64,000 nucleotides of DNA from an uncultured Bacteroidales bacterium. GTDB lineage: Bacteria > Bacteroidota > Bacteroidia > Bacteroidales > UBA932. Both the position numbers and the translations under genes were made by a program. Below are positions 17,476 to 26,689 of this stretch, piece by piece. Each line of letters begins with the position of its first letter. The stretch's first letter is position 1. The notes under the pieces were generated by a model, which worked only from the letters and a program-made list of their open reading frames with translations, was not told the DNA's origin and made no database searches. The DNA lies in assembly GCA_905234795.1 (NCBI GenBank), contig CAJOIQ010000005.1:1-64000 (forward strand), in the 5' to 3' direction.

Positions 17476-20145
17476 ATGGCAAAGATTTGGTCGGGCATAG
17501 TGCTACCGGTAGCCATCGCGGGAGTGGTGGCGGCGCAGACGGTGGGCGTGGAAGTGAACCGCGCCCGGCGGCTGAGTGCCTGGTTCCCCCAGCGGGACAC
17601 GGTGACAGCCATGGCGCAGGACAGCACCCTTGTCCGGAAAGACACCGTACTCAAGGCCCTGGCCGATACAACCCAAGCCAAGCTGGAGGACGAGGAAGAC
17701 TTCGACCTCTTTGCCCAGGCCGAGGAAGACACCCTTCCCAAGGTTTTTGCCCGGGACACCATGAAGGTGCCCGACAGCCTGCGCATCACAGACCCTTTCC
17801 TGTATCAGTGGTACGTAGCCACCAAGGACGGGTACACGCACAAGCTGGTGGTGGATTCCCTCAAGGCCGAGGGAGACAGCCTCATCTGGCCCCGCATCGA
17901 CTCCCTGTACCTGGCCGATTCCACCCTGGCCGCCAAGCTGGCCTGGGACCGCAAGTTCGCCGCCATGTCCAAGGCCGAGCAGAAGCGCTGGATTTATGAG
18001 CACGTGGAACTCCCCCGCATTATGCATCGGCAGGACTCCATCCTGCGCCGCAAGGACAGCCTGCAGCTCATCAGGGACAGTATCCGCCAGAACACCCCGC
18101 GCATCCTGGAAACCGCCTTCCTGCCCGATTCCCTGTACTACAAGCGCCTGGTCACATGGAAGCACAACCGCCTGTGGAACAGCGTGGAAACCTTCCAGTG
18201 GGACACCACCGCCAACTACCATTTCTACGACTATCCGTTCATGCGCAAGGATGTGGGTGCATCCTGGCTGGGCATGCCGGGCAGCGCGGTGCAGCAGTAC
18301 AATTACTTCAGTCGGGACGACGAAACGTCCACCAGTTTCTATGCCCCCCTGGAAAGCTGGACCTACACCCCCGACAACCTACCGCAGTTCAATACCAAAA
18401 CGCCTTATACGGAGCTGGAGTACTTCGGCAACCTTTTCAGCAGCAGCACTTTGAGCGCCGACAACTTCCGCGTTTTCACAACGCAGAACGTCTTGCCGCA
18501 GCTTAACATTGCCCTGGAGATGAAACGCTACGGCGGCGCCGGCACCCTCAAGAACGAAGAAACCAAGAACAAGACCTACGTGGTGGCCGGCAACTGGCTG
18601 GGCAAGAAATATCTGGCCCACGCCGGCTTCATCTACAACCAGCTGAACCGTCAGGAAAGCGGCGGCGTGCAGGACAACATGTGGGTGCGGGATACCACCG
18701 TGGACGTGCGGGAAATCGAGGTGAACCTGGCCACGGCCACCAACCGCTACAAGAAAGTGACCTTCTTCCTGGACCAGAGCTATCGCATCCCCTTCGAATT
18801 CCTGGAGAGGCTCAAGCACCGCAAGGACACTGCCTGGACTCCCGCCGACACCCTGGACAAGGACATCACCACCGGCTTTATCGGCACATCCACCGAATAC
18901 ACCACCTACAGCAAGAAGTATGTGGACAACACCTCCACGGCGCTGTCGGCCTTCTACAACAACACCTTCTTCATCAACCCCAACAAGAGCACCGACTCCC
19001 TGCGCACTTCACGGCTGGAAAACCGCATCTTCGTGCGGCTGCAGCCCTGGAAGGAGGACGCCATCGTGTCCAAAATAGAGGGCGGCATAGGTAACCGTTT
19101 CCAGACTTTCTATCTGCAAAGCCCCAACGAGGTCCTGTACAAGGCGGCCAACAACCGATGGAACACCTTCTATGTCTATGCAGGGGCCGAGGGAAAACTG
19201 AGCCGATACTTCAGCTGGGACGCCACGGGCCTGTTCAACTTTGCGGGGCACGAGGTCGGAGACTTCTATGTGAAGGCCAATGCGGCGGTGAGTTTCTATC
19301 CTTTCCGGCGCGCCAGGAAGAGCCCCATCACTCTGGGCGCCCACTTCGAGACTTCACTCAAGGAACCGGACTTCTACCAGCAGCATTTCTACACCAACCA
19401 CTACAAGTGGGAGAACAACTTCGGGAAAACGTCCACCACCAAGATCAGCGCCACGCTGGATATCCCCAGATGGCGTCTCAAGGCCCAGGCGGGGTACTCG
19501 CTCATCAAGGGCTACAATTACTATGACACGCTGGGGGTGGCCCGGCAGAACACATCGGCCATGAGCGTACTGATGGCGGGAATTTCGCACCACCTGGTGC
19601 TGGGACCGCTGCATCTGGAGAACTCGGCCCTGTTCCAGGTATCATCAGCCCAGGATATCCTACCCCTCCCTACACTGGCCCTCAACCTGCGGTATTACTT
19701 CCAGTTCAACATTGTGGATCCCAAGGTGCTGCAGATGCAGATCGGTATTAACACGCGCTTCACTACCAAGTGGTACGCACCGTGGTACAACCCCGTTTCC
19801 GGCACCTTCGCCCTGCAGACGGAAACCCAGTACGGAGAAGTTCCCGTCACCGATATCTTCATCAACATGCAGTGGAAAAAGTGCTGCATCTTCCTCAAGT
19901 TTGAGAACGCCGGCCGCGGCTGGCCCAGCAAGTCGCACGACTTCTTTACGGCGCATCACTATATCCAGACGGCGCCGGCTCTCAAATTCGGCATTTCCTG
20001 GCCGTTCTATCCCAGACTGGGTGCCTCCCGCACCATGTCTTCCCGCGCCAGCAGCGGCGGTTTCGGCAGCGCCGGAAGTGGCGGATCTGGCGGCAATTCC
20101 CAGCGCACATCCGGTTCCGGCCGGGGTTCACAGGCTTCCCGATGA
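17476..20145 (+). CDS. Putative porin (Porin_10 family)
   Basis: About 889 residues from the ATG at 17476; the ATG at 17470 adds two. A signal-like N-terminus is followed by a charged, helical-rich region (about 40-215). A beta-barrel of alternating strands follows, with the family signatures NYHFYDYPFMRKDVGASWLG, NVLPQLNIALEMKRYGGAG and a C-terminal RYYFQFN..IVDPKVL block. Expected in the outer membrane. Odd point: the barrel is followed by about 35 Gly/Ser/Arg-rich residues (SSGGFGSAGSGGSGGN type), where outer-membrane proteins usually end in a barrel strand. It overlaps the next gene by 4 bp. Confidence 0.8.
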   Translation: MAKIWSGIVLPVAIAGVVAAQTVGVEVNRARRLSAWFPQRDTVTAMAQDSTLVRKDTVLKALADTTQAKLEDEEDFDLFAQAEEDTLPKVFARDTMKVPDSLRITDPFLYQWYVATKDGYTHKLVVDSLKAEGDSLIWPRIDSLYLADSTLAAKLAWDRKFAAMSKAEQKRWIYEHVELPRIMHRQDSILRRKDSLQLIRDSIRQNTPRILETAFLPDSLYYKRLVTWKHNRLWNSVETFQWDTTANYHFYDYPFMRKDVGASWLGMPGSAVQQYNYFSRDDETSTSFYAPLESWTYTPDNLPQFNTKTPYTELEYFGNLFSSSTLSADNFRVFTTQNVLPQLNIALEMKRYGGAGTLKNEETKNKTYVVAGNWLGKKYLAHAGFIYNQLNRQESGGVQDNMWVRDTTVDVREIEVNLATATNRYKKVTFFLDQSYRIPFEFLERLKHRKDTAWTPADTLDKDITTGFIGTSTEYTTYSKKYVDNTSTALSAFYNNTFFINPNKSTDSLRTSRLENRIFVRLQPWKEDAIVSKIEGGIGNRFQTFYLQSPNEVLYKAANNRWNTFYVYAGAEGKLSRYFSWDATGLFNFAGHEVGDFYVKANAAVSFYPFRRARKSPITLGAHFETSLKEPDFYQQHFYTNHYKWENNFGKTSTTKISATLDIPRWRLKAQAGYSLIKGYNYYDTLGVARQNTSAMSVLMAGISHHLVLGPLHLENSALFQVSSAQDILPLPTLALNLRYYFQFNIVDPKVLQMQIGINTRFTTKWYAPWYNPVSGTFALQTETQYGEVPVTDIFINMQWKKCCIFLKFENAGRGWPSKSHDFFTAHHYIQTAPALKFGISWPFYPRLGASRTMSSRASSGGFGSAGSGGSGGNSQRTSGSGRGSQASR

Positions 20146-21053
20146 AACATCAGGGTCTCATCCAGGCCGTCATTGTATCGGCCCTGCTGCTGATGATTCC
20201 CGTCACCGGTTCCCGGCGTTCTACACCCCTGCCTCCAACCAACACCCTCACCTGCATGATGCCGGAAGAAGATGCGCCTTTCCAGCGCGTCCTGGTAGAG
20301 AAATACGCGCAGGACACGGGCCTGGATATCCATGTGCACACCGGAGACTGGCCGCTGGATTCCCTGGTGAGCGGCGCGCTGGACCTGATGATTGTCTCCG
20401 AGGACACTTTTCCCGTACCCGACGAAGTGGTTTTCTCCCGCGCTTTTGCCGACGGCACCGTGTGGGCCGTTCGGGCCGATGAAACCGAAGGACTCCGCGG
20501 AATCAACCGCTGGATTACGGAACTCACGGCGTCGGAACGCTTCAACCGGATGCAGAAACGGTATCTTTCCGGCAAGCCGGTAAATCTCACATCCATCTCC
20601 CAGTACGACAACCTGCTGCGTCAGCAGGCCGACAGCATCGGCTGGGACTGGCGCCTGCTGGCCGCCGTGGTATACCATGAGTCCCGCTTCCACAACGACG
20701 CCACCTCCAAAAAGGGCGCCCGCGGCCTGATGCAAATCCGGAGCAGCCGCTACACCCCCGAGGAACTGGCCGACCCTTCCCGTAATCTGTCCGTAGGGTC
20801 CCGTTACCTGCACCGACTGGAAGGAATGTTCCCCGGAGCCAATCCCATGGAAAGCGTCAAATTCTCCCTGGCCGCCTACAATTTTGGAGAAGGCAAGGTG
20901 TCCCGCCTCATTTTCCGGGCCGATTCCCTGGGCCTGGACGCCACGCGCTGGGACAATGTGGCCACCCTGCTGCCTGCGGGCCACCACACGGTGTCCTACG
21001 TGAACAACGTTCTGGATACCTATCAGTATTATTCCAGATTATATCCCCGGTAG
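20142..21053 (+). CDS. MltF-like lytic transglycosylase
   Basis: 303 residues. The N-terminus is hydrophobic (signal or anchor). Next comes a short region resembling the substrate-binding-protein domain of MltF, then an SLT domain with AAVVYHESRFHNDA (catalytic E180), GARGLMQI and AAYNFGEGKVSRL. It cleaves the peptidoglycan MurNAc-GlcNAc bond. At 303 residues it is much shorter than E. coli MltF (about 518), so the binding domain is reduced. Start and preceding stop overlap (ATGA), coupling it to the porin gene. Ends before a strong bidirectional hairpin. Confidence 0.85.
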   Translation: MKHQGLIQAVIVSALLLMIPVTGSRRSTPLPPTNTLTCMMPEEDAPFQRVLVEKYAQDTGLDIHVHTGDWPLDSLVSGALDLMIVSEDTFPVPDEVVFSRAFADGTVWAVRADETEGLRGINRWITELTASERFNRMQKRYLSGKPVNLTSISQYDNLLRQQADSIGWDWRLLAAVVYHESRFHNDATSKKGARGLMQIRSSRYTPEELADPSRNLSVGSRYLHRLEGMFPGANPMESVKFSLAAYNFGEGKVSRLIFRADSLGLDATRWDNVATLLPAGHHTVSYVNNVLDTYQYYSRLYPR

Positions 21054-21075
21054 TTCTTCTACCGGCCGGAAAGCA

Positions 21076-21125
21076 GTGCTTTCACCGGAGGCATCGGCCA
21101 TCAAATCAGCCTCCGGTGAAAGCAC
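21076..21125. terminator. Bidirectional hairpin, copy K1 of the GCATCGGCC hairpin family
   Basis: A perfect 17-bp stem (21076-21092 with 21109-21125) lies between convergent genes, the classic place for a bidirectional terminator, although T-tracts are weak. The apex GCATCGGCCATCAAATCAGC recurs with other stems at 21941, 25894 and 33640. Confidence 0.75.
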
Positions 21126-21140
21126 AGCCTTCCAGCCAGG

Positions 21141-22349
21141 TCAGTCGGCCTTGACGGTCTTGGCGGGGTCGATGGTGGCCACCACCAGGGAGGGAAGCCA
21201 CAACAGGGCCAGAATGCCCAGGTAGGCCGCCATGTCGGCGGCCACAATCCACAGGAGATTCACGTGGACAGGGACCCAGGAGACAAAGTAGTTGGCCGGG
21301 TCCAGGGGGATGAGATGTGTGGTGCCCTGAATCAGACAGAAAAGCAGGGCCAGGGCGTTGCCGATGAGCATGCCGCGCAGCACGGCCCGGGCGCCGATGC
21401 GCACATACAGGCCGCCGATGGAACGGTTGTTCATGCCCATGGTCTTGAGCGTGCCGATGGTGGAGATGTTCCTGAGCAGCATGATGAGCAGGCCGCTCAC
21501 CATGTTGAATCCGGCCACCACGGTCATCAGGATAAGGATGACCAGCACGTTGAAATCCAGCAGTTTGAGCCAGTCGAAGATTTGGGGATAGGCATCCTCG
21601 GAGGAACTCACGTACAGGACTTCCTCCCGGGGGTCTCCGCTGTTCAGGAGTACATGGCCGATAAGCCCCGCCGTCTCCTTGCGGGATGCTCCCTCCGAAA
21701 GCTTCACTTCCAGGCAGGAGACTTCGTCGGGGCTCCATCCATTGAGGCGCTGGATATCCTCCAGGGAGGCATAGACCAGCAGATTGTCGTCCACCTCCAC
21801 CAAGTCCCGGTGAATGGCCGTGATATGGAATTTGCGCACGCGGACCTTCTCTCCCACGAAGTAGGTGACCAGGTCGTCGCCCACGCCCAGGCCGGTGATT
21901 TCCGACAATCGTTGCGGTATTGAAACGGCCAATGTCGCCTCTGGGGCTGATTTGATGGCCGATGCCCCGCCAAACTTGCCTGCTCCCTCGGCTAACAAAC
22001 TATCGGCGTTTGTCACGCCTTTCACCACAACACCGTGGATGAGGTCACCGCTTTTGACGATGCCGGCGCGGATGGCGACAGGCTGGATGGAGACCACGCC
22101 GGGGATGGAGAGCAGGGCTTCCTCCGAGGGCAGGTGGGCCGGCATCGGCACGGGTTCGTCGCTGCCGGAAACGAAGGGTTCGATGCGAACATCGCCGGTC
22201 ATGGCCGCCACGCCGTCCCGGATGGATTTCCGGAACCCGGCGCTGACGGCCACGGCTACGATGATAATAAAGAAACTGACGGCGATTGCCACCGCCGCCA
22301 CGTTTCCTTGAAATCTAAGTTTTCTGGATATGAAGCCTTGGGCTACCAA
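21141..22349 (-). CDS. LolC/E-like ABC transporter permease (FtsX family)
   Basis: 402 residues. Layout is one membrane span (about 18-40), a large periplasmic MacB-PCD-like domain, then three spans (about 265-390) with the FtsX signature (LVILILMTVVAGFNMVSGLLIMLLRN, TIGTLKTMGM). In proteobacteria this family extracts lipoproteins from the inner membrane for sorting. The start is probably the TTG at 22349, overlapping the upstream M13 gene by 7 bp, because no ATG fits. No ATPase gene is adjacent. A hairpin repeat (21941-21970) lies inside the coding sequence and encodes GASAIKSAPEA. Confidence 0.85.
   Translation of the reverse strand: MVAQGFISRKLRFQGNVAAVAIAVSFFIIIVAVAVSAGFRKSIRDGVAAMTGDVRIEPFVSGSDEPVPMPAHLPSEEALLSIPGVVSIQPVAIRAGIVKSGDLIHGVVVKGVTNADSLLAEGAGKFGGASAIKSAPEATLAVSIPQRLSEITGLGVGDDLVTYFVGEKVRVRKFHITAIHRDLVEVDDNLLVYASLEDIQRLNGWSPDEVSCLEVKLSEGASRKETAGLIGHVLLNSGDPREEVLYVSSSEDAYPQIFDWLKLLDFNVLVILILMTVVAGFNMVSGLLIMLLRNISTIGTLKTMGMNNRSIGGLYVRIGARAVLRGMLIGNALALLFCLIQGTTHLIPLDPANYFVSWVPVHVNLLWIVAADMAAYLGILALLWLPSLVVATIDPAKTVKAD
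21941..21970 (-). repeat. GCATCGGCC hairpin-family core inside lolE, copy K2
   Basis: The minus strand carries GCATCGGCCATCAAATCAGC, identical to the apex at 21076-21125, flanked here by GGGGC/GCCCC. It encodes A-S-A-I-K-S-A in frame within the periplasmic domain. Confidence 0.65.
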
Positions 22350-24352
22350 ATGTGTACGCGCTCTTCCTCGGGACGGAACATAGCGTCACCCTCGTGGATG
22401 TCCCAGGCGTCGAAGAAGCTCTGGAAGTTCTTCACGCTCACATTCACGCGGTTCACAGCCAGGGAGTGCACGTCCAGATTGGTGAGGCGGGCCTTCTCCT
22501 GGTCCGTGATGTTCTGGGCCCAGATGGCGCCATAGCTCAGATAGAAGCGCTGGGCGCGGGTGAAGCCGTCAATCATGGGATCCTTCTTGTTGCCCACGGC
22601 GTTCTCCATGGCGGTGAAAGCGATGGACAGGCCGCCGTGGTCGCCGATGTTCTCACCCAGGGTGTAGCGGCCGTTGGCCTTGACACCGGGCAGAATCTCG
22701 ATTTCGTCGAACTGGGCCACCAGTTTGTCACCCAGGGCGTTGAACTTAGCCTTGTCTTCGTCGGTCCACCAGTTCACCATGTTGCCGTTGGCGTCGAACA
22801 TGGAGCCCTGGTCGTCGAAGCCGTGGCTCATCTCGTGGCCGATAACCACGCCGATACCACCGTAGTTCACGGGTTCATCGGCATTGGGATCGAAGAAAGG
22901 TTTCTGGAGGATGGCGGCCGGGAAGCAAATCTCGTTGGTGGTGGGATTGTAGTAGGCGTTCACGGTCTGGGGAGTCATGCCCCATTCGGTTTTGTCGGTA
23001 GGCTTGCCCAGTTTGTCCAGGTTGTCCTTCACATACCAGGCGCTGGCGTTGCGCAGGTTCTCATAGTAGGTATTCTCCGGGTTGATGTCCAGGGTGCTGT
23101 AATCCTTCCATTTGTCGGGATAGCCGATCTTCACGGTGAAGGCGGCCAGTTTTTCCTGGGCCTTGACCTTGGTCTCGTCGCTCATCCATTCCAGCTGGTC
23201 GATGTGCTGGCCCAGGGCGGTGCGCAGGTTCTCCACCAGGGCAACCATCTTCTTCTTGGAGCTCTCGGGGAAGTACTTCTGAACGTACATCTCACCCACG
23301 GCTTCTCCCAGAATGCCGTTGGGGACGCTCATGGCGCGCTTCCAGCGGGGCTGCTGCTCCTGGGCACCGGCCATCTGATGGGAGAAGAACTCCCAGCTGG
23401 CGGTGTAGAATTCGTCGTCCAGAGCGCTGCACTGGCCGCTCACAAACTGGCACAGCAGATAGGCTTTCAGGAACTCCAGGTTGCGCTTTTCAAACATCTC
23501 GTTGAGGCCGTCAAAGTAGGAAGGCTGCTCCACAATCACTTTCTCCTGAGGGGCCACACCGGCGGCGGCGCACATCTTGTCAAAGCGCAGGGCGGGCCAT
23601 TTCTGGCAAATCTGCTCTGTGGACATGGGGTTGTAGATGGCTGCCATATCGCGGTTCTGCTCACGGCTCCAGAAGATCTTGGCCATAGCGTTCTCTACCA
23701 CCAGGTCCATATCGGCATAGGCTTCCGGTTTCTGGAGGCCGGCCAGACCCATCACTTTCACCAGGAAAGCACGGTAGCCATTGTAGAGTTCCTTGTTTTC
23801 CTCTTTCAAATAATAGTCACGGTCTCCCATGCCCAGGCCGCCCTGGCCCAGGTACAGGACCTGCATGTCGGAGTTGGTGAGGTCGGCCTCTACGCCGAAG
23901 CCCATGAAACCGCCTTCTCCGTAGAGGTTCATCTTGCCCAGCAGAGTCGCCAGTTCGTCCTTGGAGGAAACAGCCTTGATTTCTTCGATATATTTCTGGA
24001 TGGGCTGGGCACCCAACTCATTGCGGGTGGTGGAATCCAGGGCCATCTTATACAGGTCACTGATCTTCTGTTCCACGGTACCGGGTTTGGTTTCCATGGT
24101 GGTCATGCTCTCAAAGAGGGCATTCAGGTTCTCCTGGGCCTGCTCACGGAGAGCGTCAAAGCTGCCGTAACGGGAGAATTCCGGACGGAGCGGGTTGTTT
24201 TTCTGCCAGCCACCGGTGGAATACTGGTAAAAATCCTCCTTGGGACTGGTGGTGGGATCCAGGGAGCTCATGTCCAGAGCGGGAGCGCCGCTCTTAGGGG
24301 CGCATGCTGCAAAAGCAAGCACGGAAATCATACAAACAAGGGTCTTTTTCAT
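22343..24352 (-). CDS. M13-family (neprilysin/PepO-like) zinc endopeptidase, lipoprotein
   Basis: 669 residues from the ATG at 24352, which gives the lipoprotein signal MKKTLVCMISVLAFAAC. The catalytic half has VIGHEMSHGFDDQGS (zinc ligands H506 and H510, base E507), the third ligand region ENIGDHGGL and NAYYNPTTNEICFPAAIL, all typical of M13. These enzymes cleave oligopeptides, here at the cell surface or in the periplasm. It heads a two-gene unit with the LolE-like permease, whose start overlaps its stop. Confidence 0.93.
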   Translation of the reverse strand: MKKTLVCMISVLAFAACAPKSGAPALDMSSLDPTTSPKEDFYQYSTGGWQKNNPLRPEFSRYGSFDALREQAQENLNALFESMTTMETKPGTVEQKISDLYKMALDSTTRNELGAQPIQKYIEEIKAVSSKDELATLLGKMNLYGEGGFMGFGVEADLTNSDMQVLYLGQGGLGMGDRDYYLKEENKELYNGYRAFLVKVMGLAGLQKPEAYADMDLVVENAMAKIFWSREQNRDMAAIYNPMSTEQICQKWPALRFDKMCAAAGVAPQEKVIVEQPSYFDGLNEMFEKRNLEFLKAYLLCQFVSGQCSALDDEFYTASWEFFSHQMAGAQEQQPRWKRAMSVPNGILGEAVGEMYVQKYFPESSKKKMVALVENLRTALGQHIDQLEWMSDETKVKAQEKLAAFTVKIGYPDKWKDYSTLDINPENTYYENLRNASAWYVKDNLDKLGKPTDKTEWGMTPQTVNAYYNPTTNEICFPAAILQKPFFDPNADEPVNYGGIGVVIGHEMSHGFDDQGSMFDANGNMVNWWTDEDKAKFNALGDKLVAQFDEIEILPGVKANGRYTLGENIGDHGGLSIAFTAMENAVGNKKDPMIDGFTRAQRFYLSYGAIWAQNITDQEKARLTNLDVHSLAVNRVNVSVKNFQSFFDAWDIHEGDAMFRPEEERVHIW

Positions 24353-24384
24353 ATGAATAATAAGTAGTATTTTGATTTCGTAAG

Positions 24385-24416
24385 TTTGCAAATTTACACA
24401 TTATTGCGGATATTTG
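24385..24416 (+). promoter_or_regulatory. Candidate promoter TTTG-N20-GATATTTG
   Basis: TTTG at 24385-24388 and GATATTTG at 24409-24416, spaced 20 bp, with one mismatch to TAnnTTTG. The ATG at 24422 follows after 5 bp, another predicted leaderless or near-leaderless message. A minus-strand TAAATTTG (24389-24396) may serve the divergent M13 gene. Confidence 0.55.
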
Positions 24417-24421
24417 TACCC

Positions 24422-25114
24422 ATGAAAGCAAAAGAACTGAGTTTAAGATACGGCATCTCCACCCTGGGTCTTGTTTTGGTTGCCCTGGGCGTGGGCATTT
24501 CCATAAAAAGCAACCTGGGCATTGCTCCTCCCTCCTGCCCGCCCACCATCCTCAACCTTAAGTTTACGGCCATTTCCGTGGGTACTTTCACCTGGATGAT
24601 GCACCTGCTGTTCATCCTCACCCAATGGATTATCCTGGGCAAGCGGTTCAAACTCAAATACCTGATGCAGATTCCCGCCGCCTTTGTCTTCGGCTATATG
24701 TGCGACGGCGCCATCTGGCTCTTCGACTCCATCAATGCCCCTGCAACCAACTACACGGTGCAAATCCTCCTGAGCCTGGCTGCGGTTGTCATTACGGCGC
24801 TGGGCATCAAGATAGAGGTCCTGGGCCGCAGCTGGATGCTGGCGGGAGACATGCTCACCGCCGTGATGGCCGATGAAAGCAAAAAGCCCTTCGGCACCGT
24901 CAAAGTCATCTTCGACGTAGTGCTGGTGGCCGTGACCGCCCTGCTGGCATGGGTCTTCTTCGGCCTGCTCACCGGTAACGGAAGCACGGTGGTCATCCGG
25001 GAAGGAACCCTCATCCTGGCCATACTCACCGGGCTGTGCATGCGGGTCACAGATCCTCTGCTGGACAAACTGTTCCGCCCCATTACCTCTACTTTTACGC
25101 CGCACGATGCGTAA
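24422..25114 (+). CDS. YczE/YyaS-like multi-pass membrane protein (DUF6198 type)
   Basis: 230 residues with about five hydrophobic spans. The start LRYGISTLGLVLVALGVGIS plus S-NLGIAPPSCPP matches the YczE/YitT-like family, of unknown transport role. The ATG at 24422 is preferred over an upstream in-frame start inside the promoter. The last 8 bp overlap the next gene, so the two are co-translated. Confidence 0.7.
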   Translation: MKAKELSLRYGISTLGLVLVALGVGISIKSNLGIAPPSCPPTILNLKFTAISVGTFTWMMHLLFILTQWIILGKRFKLKYLMQIPAAFVFGYMCDGAIWLFDSINAPATNYTVQILLSLAAVVITALGIKIEVLGRSWMLAGDMLTAVMADESKKPFGTVKVIFDVVLVAVTALLAWVFFGLLTGNGSTVVIREGTLILAILTGLCMRVTDPLLDKLFRPITSTFTPHDA

Positions 25115-26123
25115 ATGGCAGGATAGCCTGATGCTCCCCGGGGCCATCGTCCTGGGGACGTCTTTGTATATCTTCTACCACTTTACTCCGGCGCTTCACC
25201 CGCAAGGCTGGTGGCTGCACCCGCTGGCCAGCGACGGGCAGCGTCTGGTGATTGCCATCCTGCTGTTCTTCCAATTTGTGAAGATTTCGCCGCACGACCT
25301 TGTATTCACCCGCTGGCATGCCAAGGCCCTGGCCATCCAGGCCGGATTGTTCCTTGCCCTGGCCGCCGTTGTGACGTTTTTGCAGCCAGGTCCCGGCCGT
25401 ATGCTGCTGGAATGCGCCATGCTGTGCTTCATCTGCCCCACCGCCGCCGCAGCGGGCGTTGTCACCGATAAACTGGGCGGCAACCTGGCAGGTACGGTAT
25501 CCTACCTGGTCCTTATCAACGTGGCGGCCACCTTCCTCATTCCGCTGGTGATTCCGGTGGTGAATCCGTCGGCCAGCCTGAACTTCTGGGCCTATGTGGG
25601 GCACATCGCCCTCAAGGTGTTCCCCCTGCTGGTCCTCCCCGGCCTTCTGGCCTGGACCATCCGCTATACCACGCATAAACTGCAGCGCGTCCTCATGCGC
25701 TGGGCGTCAAAGACGTTCTATGTGTGGGGCGTGGGCCTTACCCTTGCCATGGTGCTGGCCACCCGCGCGCTGCTGCTCAGCAGCCTGGGCGCCTGGGCCA
25801 TCGCCGGCATCGTGGCCGTATCCCTGCTGTGCTGTTTTGCCCAGTTCTTCCTGGGCCGCCGCATCGGCTCTGCGGGAGCGGTGTCTTTCCGGCAGGCATC
25901 GGCCACCAAATTAGCCTTCCGGAAAGATCCCGCTCCCGAAGAGCCGTCAGATTCCGACGCCATCACCGCGGGCCAGACCCTCGGCCAAAAGAATACCGGC
26001 TTCCTCATCTGGCTGGGCTACAACTACATGACCCCCGTCACTTCCGTGGCCGGGGGCCTCTATGCCATCTGGCAGAATCTGTTCAATTCCTGGGAGCTGT
26101 ACCGGAAAGAGAAGCGTTTATAA
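25107..26123 (+). CDS. BASS-family (bile acid:sodium symporter-like) transporter
   Basis: 338 residues with about nine to ten hydrophobic segments. The conserved core includes CPTAAAAGVVTDKLGG (first half) and GQKNTGFLIWLGYNY (second half), characteristic of BASS transporters. The substrate cannot be read from sequence. It overlaps the upstream gene by 8 bp, and its TAA abuts the stop of the convergent gene at 26118. A hairpin repeat (25884-25927) encodes a cytoplasmic-looking stretch, SFRQASATKLAFRK. Confidence 0.82.
   Translation: MRKWQDSLMLPGAIVLGTSLYIFYHFTPALHPQGWWLHPLASDGQRLVIAILLFFQFVKISPHDLVFTRWHAKALAIQAGLFLALAAVVTFLQPGPGRMLLECAMLCFICPTAAAAGVVTDKLGGNLAGTVSYLVLINVAATFLIPLVIPVVNPSASLNFWAYVGHIALKVFPLLVLPGLLAWTIRYTTHKLQRVLMRWASKTFYVWGVGLTLAMVLATRALLLSSLGAWAIAGIVAVSLLCCFAQFFLGRRIGSAGAVSFRQASATKLAFRKDPAPEEPSDSDAITAGQTLGQKNTGFLIWLGYNYMTPVTSVAGGLYAIWQNLFNSWELYRKEKRL
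25884..25927 (+). repeat. GCATCGGCC hairpin-family element inside the BASS gene, copy K3
   Basis: Arms TCTTTCCGG (25884-25892) and CCGGAAAGA (25919-25927) enclose GCATCGGCCACCAAATTAGC, two substitutions away from copies K1 and K2. It is inserted without breaking the reading frame. Confidence 0.68.
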
Positions 26124-26687
26124 CGCCTTTTCCAGCCACACCTTGTGCGCGTAATGGTAGGAGCCGCCCTCCTCTTCCCACTCGGCCTTTCCGTCCAGGC
26201 CGATCTTGAAGACATTGTGCACACGCAAGTTTTTGGTAGAGCCCTTCTCTATTTTAAGATAGTCTTTTCCGGCGCCGATGATGCTGTAATAGAGCGTGAA
26301 GTCCTTGACTTTCATCTTCTGGTGTACCAGGGCGTCGGAGAGACGGACGGTATAGTCTTCGTCCCCGTAGCAGCCGGTAATCCTGTGATGGAGCATCCAG
26401 GACGTCCAGGGCTTGCCGTCTATTTCCCAGCGCTTCTCCAGCTGGCCGTCCTTCCACCAGCCAATTTCCAGCACACACCATTCTTCCTCTTGGCGGTCTT
26501 GGGTGTAATAACCGGAAATGGTGTGGATGACGCGGCCGCAGCTGTCGAACTCGGCCGTGCGCATCACTTCCTCATAGGAACGCTGAAACGTTTCCGTGAT
26601 GGTGCGGATCCTGTGCTCTACCATGACGCCGAATCCGTTGGGCGTACCGTCCTGGGATTTTGCTCCCCAAAATTTCTGTTTTGCCAT
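26118..26687 (-). CDS. Hypothetical protein, soluble beta-rich
   Basis: 189 residues, no signal peptide or membrane span, rich in W, Y, K and E and probably mostly beta strand (VMVEHRIRTITETFQRS, GYYTQDRQEEEWCVLEIGWW). I do not recognise the family. It ends exactly against the stop of the convergent BASS gene and starts 2 bp downstream of the Nudix gene on the same strand, so the two are probably one operon. Confidence 0.7.
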   Translation of the reverse strand: MAKQKFWGAKSQDGTPNGFGVMVEHRIRTITETFQRSYEEVMRTAEFDSCGRVIHTISGYYTQDRQEEEWCVLEIGWWKDGQLEKRWEIDGKPWTSWMLHHRITGCYGDEDYTVRLSDALVHQKMKVKDFTLYYSIIGAGKDYLKIEKGSTKNLRVHNVFKIGLDGKAEWEEEGGSYHYAHKVWLEKAL

Positions 26688-26689
26688 AA

